From Vesta saturnalis (Eukaryota > Arthropoda > Insecta > Coleoptera > Lampyridae): DNA of 64,000 nt. A program made the position numbers and the translations under genes. The notes under the pieces are model-generated. The model made no database searches. It saw nothing but the letters and a program-made list of their open reading frames with translations, and was not told the DNA's origin. Of the stretch, positions 55,622 through 64,000 are shown one piece after another (the stretch's first letter is position 1; every line of letters begins with the position of its first letter). The stretch lies in the NCBI GenBank assembly GCA_036346205.1, contig JARFJB010002087.1, positions 3,315,501 through 3,379,500 of the forward strand, given 5' to 3'.

Positions 55622-55702
55622 ACTGGCATAGCACTTATGGTGTAATGGTAAAATGATCTCCTTTCACGCGGTCTGTGCGAGTTCGATTTCCGGCCAATGC
55701 AA
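55622..55702 (+). tRNA. tRNA-Glu-like pseudogene
   Basis: It contains an A-box-like TGGTGTAATGG, an anticodon loop CTTTCAC (TTC, Glu) and a B-box-like GAGTTCGATTTCC, ending CCAATGC. Stem pairing is poor in the D and anticodon arms. It follows CAGGGTGTTCAAAATACCC (55598-55616) and may belong to a short composite repeat. Confidence 0.42.
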
Positions 55703-55867
55703 CTTTTGTTTTAACTATCACCGATTTTCGGTTTGACATTGCTGACCGTTCAAATTACTTCATTTTTAAATATCTTTCAGATGTGAATATAATCTAATGT
55801 CAATTATTACTATTACCCTTATACATAAAAATTTCATAATTTGTTCAGATACAAATGAATGTATACA

Positions 55868-57690
55868 CAGTGCAGTCTCGGTATAACAAATTAGTTCAGA
55901 AAGCAATCGAACAGGTCAAGTTATGTAGTCTACATCGTACTGTACATACTTTATTCAGTGCTGCTTGTTCCCAATGGTGTATTAAATAATTGCGTGATTT
56001 TGGATTGTTTACCTGATTGGATTTTGACAAGCGTTCAATGCGCAATCCAGTTCATTTACGGATTTTCCCACAATCTCACTCAATGCACTTTTCTTGAGAA
56101 AAAACACTTCAATGCACTTAGAGCTTTTCGATCGTCCTTTGATGTAGGGTCGGGTTGATCACTTTCCGGTTCTCCTTCCTCTTCTTGTGGTTGGGTGTCT
56201 GTGCTGGATCTTCTCCGATGACTGAAGATAGGATCTCAGCTTCAGAGAGTGCAAGCTCGTCATCAAAACGAACAAACTCTTCAAACTCAATTTGAACGCT
56301 GAGTGCCTCTTGAACTCGTGGCTAGGAACCTTCAATGTTGGAAACAGTTTGAGTTTCTGTGTCGTCATCAACTGGTTCTTGATCATCATCGGTACCTTTA
56401 AACCCGATCTTATCAAAACAATTAGTGATTGTTTTCTCAGTAACATTATTCCAAGCCTTTGTCACCATCCACATAGCATCTAAAATAATAATCTTGGTTG
56501 GCGACTGTCGTTCTATGTCATTTAGGAACTGACGAACAACTTCTCTTCTGTAGTGGGTTTTGAAGTTTTGATTGACCCCTGATCGAATGGTTGGAGTTTC
56601 GATGATGTGTTAGCTGGAGGAAGAGGACTTTTACATTTGACAGCTTAGGTATGCCTCCATGTGCCGTGCAATTGTCAATAATTTCATTTCCTTATTTAAT
56701 CTTTTCAAACAGTCACTAAATGTCTGCATTCATTCAGACTTTTTTGTTCGCAGTATAATCGGTTGGTAAGGTCGTGATATTTTTAAAGCATCTCGGTTTC
56801 ATTGATTTTTCTATAATGAAAGGTTTCAGCGTGTGTTTACCATATGGATTTGTGCATAACAAGGCTGTTAAACGATCTTTACTATTTTTGCCTTCATTGC
56901 AGGGATCTCTCTTCAAAGTCAACGTTTTGTCCGGAAGGCACCTGAAAAAAAGGCCAGTCTCGTTCGCATTGTAGCTGTCATCTTGATGGTGTCCATGGGT
57001 CAAATCAGCGAGTTTTCTCTTCCACTCATTGCATACAGTGTTATGTACGGTTGCACTTTCTCCACAGACCTTTTTAAAACTTATTTCATGCCATTTTTCA
57101 ACTATTACTTGCTCAAAAACCTGAGTGTCCTAATTGTTCTGCAAATTTCTGGGCCTTTTCTTGAAGTGCACTCAAAAATATGTTTACGTGATAGAAAACA
57201 TGACTATGAACAACTTTTATATAAACAATTTTTATTTATTTTCAATATCCGAACTATTATCCACCAAATACAGACAGTATACTGTTTACACCACTGACTG
57301 GACACTAATTGTCTGTCTTATGCTCAGTGCAAATAACGCCGAGGCGGAAATGGATTCCAGAAACCGCGTGAGGAAGGAAGTGTACTGGTTTTCACGTGAA
57401 TTTTTGTCTCCAAAATAACAAAGCCTGTATTCTGTCTAAACTAAAACCAATGATTTTTGTGAATGTTGTCATTGTTTTTCGTTATACAGGGGTATTAAAT
57501 TTAAGATTTTCGCAATAGAGGGGTTGTGCTCTACTTGAGAGCTGGAAAAATATTCGTTATATCGAAGTGTTCAGTCCAAACTTTTTTTTAATATAGGGGT
57601 GTTATGAATCTTTCAAAGGGATTTGAAAAAATTCGTTAAGTACATCGGAAAAATTGTTTTACTGGGGTTCGTTAAAGAGGCACTGCACTG
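55868..57690 (-). mobile_element. Tigger/pogo-like element
   Basis: The left end CAGTGCAGTCTCGGTATAAC and the right end, read inward from 57690, CAGTGCAGTGCCTCTTTAAC are imperfect TIRs of the pogo/Tigger type. Internal repeats with TTCGTTATAC / TTCGTTATATCG occur near the right end. TA follows the right end (57691-57692). A minus-strand DDE_1 transposase relic lies inside. It is nested in the mariner 51396-58149. Confidence 0.8.
56120..57300 (-). pseudogene. Tigger/pogo transposase (CENP-B-like), broken
   Basis: In shifting minus-strand frames: IFLSALQEKAQKFAEQLGHS (CENP-B-type DNA-binding region, about 57110-57170) and NEWKRKLADLTHGHHQDD. Next is the open block 56734-57003, SYNANETGLFFRCLPDKTLT (first catalytic Asp position shows as NANET, so D to N), DRLTALLCTNPYGKHTLKPF and KSMKPRCFKNITTLPTDYTA. 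Then come ARHMEAYLSC, HYRREVVRQFLNDIERQ, ILDAMWMVTKAWNNVTEKTI and NCFDKIGF. An acidic C-terminal region with VDDDTETQTV follows. The order matches the jerky/Tigger family. The changed Asp, frameshifts and stops make it inactive. Confidence 0.82.
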
Positions 57691-58151
57691 TATGCAGTAA
57701 GTGTTTACTAACAAAATTAATAATTAACTTGCTAAACTTTAGTTGTGAATTTCATTCCATTGGCCTAGTGAACAAAAATCTATTTCAGTCATTTTCACAT
57801 GGACATACTTAATGAAAATTTGTATTAAAAAAAATCCTTGTTATAAATTAACTCACAACTAAGACGCGCTCATCAAAATTCATTTGTCTCCGTCACATGT
57901 TATAATATGAGCGCCCCACGCTTTTATTTTTCGACGTAAAGATTTTTGATCACATTTTGGGGCAAAGAAAAACATTATTTTCTCCTTTTTAGTGCACTTT
58001 CTATGCGTAAATAAAAGCGTGGTTTTAAAAAAAATTTCTTTTTTCATAGTATTATTTTTAAGGGAAATGATTGCAAATTTTGAAAAAGTATGCACTATAA
58101 TAATTCCAGTTTAATAGTCTTCATGTTCCAATTATGAATCACCACCCTGTA

Positions 58152-60111
58152 TAATAACCATACCTTTGGAGTGTATGACCAACTTTGTGGTTGTGTCTAA
58201 TCGATTAGAACGTACCAATGACACTTGATTTAATATTTACAAATGTAAGTATTAAAAAAAAAATGAAGTACTAAAATTAAACTGTTCTGTTAATTAATCA
58301 AAGTCTAAAGTTTAGACAACCAAATATTTTAATAAAGAGATCATCAGTTCAGTATAGTGAATGTTAAGATGAGATTATAGTCCCTTGGCTAGCACAAGCA
58401 AATAGATTGAATGATATTCGTTAGTGTATCCGAATACATAATTTACTTTAATCTTGCGACTACCAAATACCTTTTAATCCAATTATGTAAGTTATTCATC
58501 TTTACTCAGTAATAGGATTATTCCACATGCATTACTTGCAATTCAATTTTGCATTGAACATATAATCACCTCGTAGTAAATTAGTCCTTATGGTAGTACC
58601 CGTTTAACCTTCAGTATTACAGCGAGTATAAAGTTATATTAAATATTTACACACGCATCATTGATCTTCTCTGATTGCAGGTTAACGTATGTGAATATAT
58701 TCTCATGCTATCCACTTATCCGTATAATTTTTGACCAAGGACGACAAGATTACTAGATAACCCACTCTAAGGAATTTCCAACGAACAAAAGACAGTCTTA
58801 CCTACCCTACCAAGCGTGCTTCAATATCAGATGCAATGTCGCAAATCACCTATCTCTAGGTTATTGTGGGACGATCCAGTAGACATTCTCTACAAGGTTA
58901 AATTCAAGTTTTCTCTTGTCAATGCCTTTATAAAGTGATTTTAATTTAATGTTGGACTTTAATTTAAATACGATTACAATTGCTTACAATTACTATGTAA
59001 TTATTTTTCATAATGTATGTTTACAATAAGTTGCTCTTTTAATATTTCGCATAAATAAGTAAGCTTTTAGGAAAGTTTAGGATTTATAAACATTTTAGTA
59101 AAAATCACCAGTCGTTTTTGTTAATTTACGAGATGAAGGTTAAGGAGACCGATAAAGTGGACAACTTAGTACATTGTGCAATCGATTGTAACCTTAACCT
59201 TAGCCGGATAATCAAAAAATATTTTCTAGCATTGGCCACCAGCATTTACATATATATGGGAAATTTTTTATTTACTCATTTATAGAAAGTATGAATTCTT
59301 AAGTTTTAAAATTGTTCTTTTGCAGTTTGACAAAAAAAAGAACCCTGATTTTTATTTTAGAGCTTTTTTACATGCACCAGGTGCGAATGTATTCGATACG
59401 TGATATCTTAGCGATAGCGAATATTGATAGCATCATTTTGAATTTTCGAAAACATATTTCATTATTGTGATCGCTAATATAGTTAGCACTTACGCTTTAT
59501 CCGAAAGTATTAATTTTTTATTTATATTTTAAACAGCAACCTATTTTAATAATTTAAGGTGAGGGTTTTTGACTGCAATCACTTTTGGGATGAAACCGTT
59601 CATACCTGCTTTATCAATTGCATATTTATTTTTAGTGTCCCGATGGTCTAACATACCCTTTAGTTCCGTAGTGACACGATATTTTTCGCACTACTTTCGT
59701 TTACTTACATTTAAAATTTTGCAGCATTTTTAAAAATAAAATTCTACAATCGGCGTTCCTTATCACGTTAATATAGTTATGAGTTAAATAATAAATGTCA
59801 CTTTCATATTGGCTTACTTTCCCACTTTAAATGAGAAAATGTGCGTAAATTATTTATAAACTGAACAATGAAATATAGAAACAAACTACAAGCGTTGATT
59901 GAATTAAAGTAAAGTTTTCTTACATTTTTAGATTTGAACCTGCGATTTGATTTGCTCTGTACCTCCATACCGTTTGCCTTTTTTTAAGTTTATATTCAAA
60001 GTCCATTCTAAGAAAGGGTTTATATCCTGAGTCAAACCGGTCTTGTTAAAGATTTCATTACAGTTATTTAATGTTAAAGTCTATAAAATATGAATGCAAT
60101 CGCTAGTCAAG
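58152..60111. other. No gene seen
   Basis: AT-rich DNA to the right of the split mariner. No frame, RNA gene or repeat pair found. Confidence 0.5.
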
Positions 60112-60480
60112 TTGAGTTATTGCGGTCAAAAACGTAATCAAATCGACCCCTCTTGCTTCCTACCCTTTAATTCCACCACCTCCAAAAGTAACTGGGCTAG
60201 ATATTTAGTTGTTAAACACTTGTGCTATAATCATGGCCGAAAAAAAATCACTTACCCCTTTTACTCCTTAGCTCTCAGATCCACCATCACCAAAAATCAC
60301 TGGGATCTGGACATTTAGGTCATAAGTACTCATGTTAAGTTCAAATAAAATCGCTTTTTAGTTATCGCAGTCGAAAGAAAATCACATTTACTCCTCCCCT
60401 ACCCCTTATTCCGCAAATCCACTACCACCAAAGATAGAGAGGAGGGGTATAGACATGTGGGTCCTAAATACAGATGAAAA
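60112..60480. repeat. Degenerate tandem repeat, about 3 units of roughly 120-135 bp
   Basis: Three successive blocks share the order TTAT(C/T)GC(A/G)GTC, AAATC(A/G)C, CCCCT, TACCCCTTA, CCACCACCAAAA, GGGATCTGGACATTTAGGTC. They begin near 60116, 60226 and 60361. Identity is modest. The CT-rich centre gives an A/C-skew on the plus strand. Confidence 0.62.
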
Positions 60481-60659
60481 GGGATATTTCCGGTCTCAGT
60501 TCAATCTCGAATTTTTTGACCGATTACAATAATTTTCCCTTTAGAATATTGGTCCGCATCACCCACCAATAGTCTTCCAAATAACGAATGTAGCTATTAA
60601 ATACAGCTGTATCAATGGTGCTGAAAAACTAGATTTAAAAAAGAACTAACTACGTAGAA

Positions 60660-60990
60660 TTATATAAAGCTATTGAAAAATGTATGAATTTTCCAGATCA
60701 CTGTCATATATTTAATATATGTCTAGCACCATGTAAATTCCCTACAGTTTGGAAAACATCTAGAATAACTCCAGACAAGAAAGGCATAATATCAAATTAT
60801 CAACCAATTGCTATCCAGCTATCCATTGCATTCCAGCAAAAATATTTGAATCAAGCATTTTTTTTCACATCAAGGTTTTATTGCAAAACGTTCGACTTGT
60901 ACTAACCTAATGAATTTTAGTGATTATATGTTTTGGAAAAAAAACATATACATATGCATCCTTAACTCCTTGCCATGATGGAAACCAAAC
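60660..60990 (+). pseudogene. LINE reverse transcriptase fragment
   Basis: The plus strand reads FNICLAPCKFPTVWKTSRIT, PDKKGIISNYQPIAIQLSIA, and in a shifted frame HQGFIAKRSTCTNLMNFSDY. These match the first RT motifs of CR1/Jockey-type non-LTR retrotransposons (FP..WK...I.PI.KKG....NYRPI.., then HGF...RS..TNL..F). Neither the YADD motif nor an endonuclease is present, so it is a short internal fragment. Confidence 0.72.
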
Positions 60991-63454
60991 AGCCTTAACT
61001 TGGATTTGCTGGAGTTTACAAATAAGGAACGTTCTACTGCTTAAATAACAAAGTTATTTAAATCTCGATTAATTTCGCTAGTTGTTCTTCGCAATTCGGT
61101 TCGCTTATGCTCTGACAACCACTGAAGCGATTAAAATGTACGCTACTCCTGTGGTGTATGTATACGTTATGTTTTGCACCGAAAAAATTTAATCTTAGTC
61201 ATTTATATAAAATTATATAATTAATGACAGTTAACGTTGATGCTATTTCTATTTTTGTGTCAGAGATGGCCTGTGATTTTGTAACATAAATTAATTAACG
61301 AATAATAACATTACCCTAAAATGTAGGTTATTGAATGTCATGTCAAATTAGTAGTATATGACAGATCTTTCAACTTCAATTTCTGCTCTCTGTTTCAAAC
61401 TTTTTTTATATTATTTCAATAGATTATGTTACAGGCTAAATACTCACTAACTCACTAGAGTATCCAGCCCGTACAGGAAATTTGATGTAAAAGGGCACTC
61501 ATCACAACTCCAAAAACGTCAAATTCGGGTAAAAATTGTCAAAAAGACGCCACTTGTTAAATACATTTATAGCGTGAAAACGTCGTGCACAGATATTAGA
61601 TTGGCCTAACAGGAAACCAAAACGTTCACTCAAAAAAAAACTACTCTGCTACTAAAAATCCTATTCCAAAAATCTTTACGCCAAGTTCACCTAAATTCCA
61701 ATAAAATTTTAAGCTTTATGTAAAGGCGCAAAATTTCGAAAATGAACCCAAAACTCATTAAACATTTCGATAAACTACACGTTAAAATAACCAAAAATAA
61801 ATGAAAATACGATACTTAATTCTTCAATTTAAAACAGACAAATACGTCACTACAACAAAACGTCGATATCGGGATGTAATACGTAAATTCGTCGATAAAT
61901 ACAGCCTATTTTTCAAACAACTAACAAACTGCTTACCTTTTGGCAAATCAGGCCAATGTCTGCAATCGGTTGGTCGATACCAATAAAAAATAATTTCAAA
62001 AAAATATTCGCGACTATTCGCAAAACCCTAGTATGCAAAATCAGCGGTTAACAATCAACTTACTTCGTAATTACGTTACTTTATAATCTATAACTTCTTT
62101 TAAAATGACTTGTTACTTAACAAAAAAACTTGTATTACTTCAGAAACATTAATTTCAATCTAAATACGTGGACGTTGTCACTGCAAAATTATTTAACTCG
62201 ATACTTCTCATAAAATAAATCAATTACTACATATCTTCAAAAATATCTAACTTTTCGATTTATTACTTTACGTCGGCAAATTGTAGGCACAGAGGATGAA
62301 GTTAAAGTAGTTTCAAATGTCTTAAAAGAACAGTTATAAACATTAACAATGGTCACATATTAGGGCATTTACATATTAAATTTTAGTACATTTACATAGA
62401 AAAACACTTTAAATTCCAAAACAAGGAATCTAAAGAAATAATTATCAAATTCGGTCAGCGCTTCCAAGGGTGTTTTATCAATAACTATCTTTTAATCAAT
62501 ACAATGGAAATAATAAAGATACCAGTAACATAAATTTTGATATACTTGCATGAAATAAACTTTCAATGCATAACATTACGCAGATAAACAACATTCAAGA
62601 TCTTGACAAATAAATCGCATGCATGAATACGCTTGTTTCTAAAATTGCGTGAAGGACTTTTCTACAATAATTTACTCGAACGCAAGCGAATGCATCCTTC
62701 ACACTGTCTTATTGTCACCAATAAAATAATAGTTTACCTTACGTAGCACCAACAACAATAGATTACTCTTCTCCCTTTGAACTACAATACAATCGGCCGG
62801 ACAACTGGTCCACGAGATATTGAATTCGATAGCTGCTTTTCTACGGTAACGCTCTCCATATAAAATTTCACAAACTACAAAATCCTATTCATATTTACGC
62901 GAACTAAATTTTTGACAGTTACTTCAAGCAAAAACCACAAATGACTAATTTTTTATCTTATTTATCGTTACTGTACAAATATTTAACCATCCTTGCGCCA
63001 AAAACGAATGAACTCGTGAGCGGAACTGAAGAAATTACATCATTCTGCAAGCTGCACAACTAAAGGTACCTCAAGTAACATGATATGAGTAAGATAACGA
63101 ACCTCAACTATAATGACCCTTAACGTATATAAAATCCAACTCTTTGTTTAAAACCAGAACCTCATCAAAATTTTATACTCAATTTAATTTTATAAAACCT
63201 AATTTCCTTTCATTTACCAAACTACACCAATATTAAAAATAACGAAAACATTTATTTACACAAAAACTCTTCTAACATTAATCTAATCGTAAACGCCAGT
63301 ATCACCTGTGAGTGAAACGTAATTTTACAAATAACTATTCCATTTATGAATGTCTTAAAATCAAAAAAAAAAATTTTAAACACTTTTAAATTCGAAATTT
63401 AAAAAAAAATAGAACAAAACAAACTATCTACCGTATGATCCTTAAAATTTACAC
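60991..63454. other. A/C-skewed non-coding stretch
   Basis: From about 61480 the plus strand is again rich in A and C. It holds repeat R2 copy 2 and short frames only (for example 61801-61986), which match nothing I know. Confidence 0.45.
61490..61710. repeat. Dispersed repeat R2, copy 2
   Basis: This matches 42105-42310: AAGGGCACTCATCACAACTC, then ATACATTTATAGCGTGAAAA and TTGGCCTAACAGGAAACC. Same orientation, with moderate divergence including several indels. Confidence 0.75.
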
Positions 63455-63456
63455 AC

Positions 63457-64000
63457 AGGGTGACAATTAATATGGAAAAGTCTCCACTTTTTTAGAATAT
63501 GTTTTTCTTTTTTAAAAGAATTAAGATTTCAAGGGCATAATTGAAATTCTATGTTTGTAGGTCAATTTTGGTGTTCAAAAACTAAGTAAGATGATTTTGT
63601 ATTTGGGCAATAGCGATAATCCATTGTGTTTGAAAAAGCAATTTTAGTGTCATAAAGAAATTCTGTACAAGTGAGAAAATTTAGTTCGAAAATCTGCTTT
63701 CTTTTATTGTCTAACAACTATGTTTTTGTATTTGGGCAAAACATTTTAAATGGCATACAAAAAATTCTATATTATCAGGCTAATTTTTTTGCACAATTTT
63801 GATGTCCAAAAACCAACTATTTTTCATCATTTTGTGTTGAGAAGAAATTCGAAACTGTAATTCTTCATTTGTAAAATAATATTTTTGTGGCGTATTTTAT
63901 TGGTTCCTATCACTTGGTTTAACGTTCACTTCGCCTCACTTCTGGATACGTTCACTTCGCCTACTAAATTCGTAAAAGAAAGAATAAGCAAGATTTACAG
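63457..64000. mobile_element. Start of a TE at the window edge
   Basis: ACACAGGGTGACAATTAATA begins here in a style shared by TA-targeting elements of this window (CAGGGTG...). It is followed by loosely repeated text (GTTCAAAAACTAAGTAAGAT / GATGTCCAAAAACCAACTAT; TTTTTGTATTTGGGCAA twice, near 63595 and 63723). A 15 bp phrase ACGTTCACTTCGCCT occurs twice near 63923 and 63949. The rest lies outside the window. Confidence 0.4.

Larger units (their letters stand above)
51396..58149 (-). mobile_element. Mariner-like element split by about 5 kb of later insertions
   Basis: The left end CAGGGTGGTGATTCATAATT (after TA 51394-51395) and the right end, read inward from 58149, CAGGGTGGTGATTCATAATT (before TA 58150-58151) are identical over their first 20 bp or more. 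Both also carry ATTAAACTGGAATT subterminally. The transposase lies next to the left end (51650-52610). Normal length would be about 1.3-2 kb; the excess is accounted for by Crypton II, A/C-rich DNA, a tRNA-like sequence and a Tigger, all inserted between the transposase and the right end. Confidence 0.83.

Noticed and set aside
59200..59560. Search for host exons or a promoter in the anonymous right part
   Set aside because: No frame over 60 codons with plausible composition and no splice-consistent pair; left as unannotated.

Overview
This 64 kb window looks like an intergenic or intronic block of a repeat-rich insect (arthropod) nuclear genome. The base composition is strongly AT-rich. There are TA, GT and ATT microsatellites, no operons, and no recognisable host gene. 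Almost every coding trace is a decayed transposable element (TE). The mix is typical of insects: mariner-like elements with a DUF4817-type N-terminus, Tc1, piggyBac, two PIF/Harbinger elements, hAT, Tigger/pogo, a MULE, two Cryptons (tyrosine recombinase), Penelope-like retroelements (PLEs) and LINE 3' fragments. I cannot name the species. All identifications come from reading translated motifs by eye; no search was run.

Layout. 1-4.5 kb: a mariner cut by the window edge, a mariner with roughly 400 bp inverted repeats, a 520 bp MITE with perfect ends, and a Tc1 relic. 5.9-8.3 kb: a piggyBac element flanked by TTAA and carrying a nested Penelope repeat. 9-18.3 kb: mariner relics alternating with Penelope pieces; two Penelope copies lie head to head, and hammerhead-ribozyme-like motifs are present. 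18.4-21 kb: a complete Harbinger element with two convergent genes and nearly intact reading frames. 21.4-22.8 kb: four tandem copies of a 347 bp unit, followed by a long-TIR mariner to 25.5 kb. 26.6 kb: a near-perfect 40 bp-arm hairpin.

28.6-36 kb is a tandem segmental duplication with a 2.93 kb unit and 12 bp microhomology at its junctions. The second copy was later hit by a TA-flanked mariner, which itself received a LINE 3' end. The duplication captured the left end of a second Harbinger element (35.3-39.6 kb, TSD TTA). In that element the transposase gene (minus strand) and the MADF partner gene (plus strand) appear interleaved: each seems to have an exon inside the other's intron. A MULE fragment and a MITE are nested in it. 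39.7-45 kb: a mariner N-terminus, tRNA-like SINE heads, an A/C-rich stretch and a Tc1 with about 100 bp TIRs. 46-48.9 kb: a hAT relic. 49-51.3 kb: Crypton I. 51.4-58.15 kb: a mariner split by later insertions that include Crypton II (its catalytic exon is still open) and a Tigger. 58-64 kb: a mostly anonymous A/C-rich region with a degenerate tandem repeat, a LINE reverse-transcriptase fragment and the start of another TE at the edge.

The most interesting points are the interleaved antisense gene layout of Harbinger II, the intron-containing Cryptons with an open catalytic exon, the near-intact Harbinger I, the dated nesting series, and the hammerhead-like motifs in the Penelope repeats.
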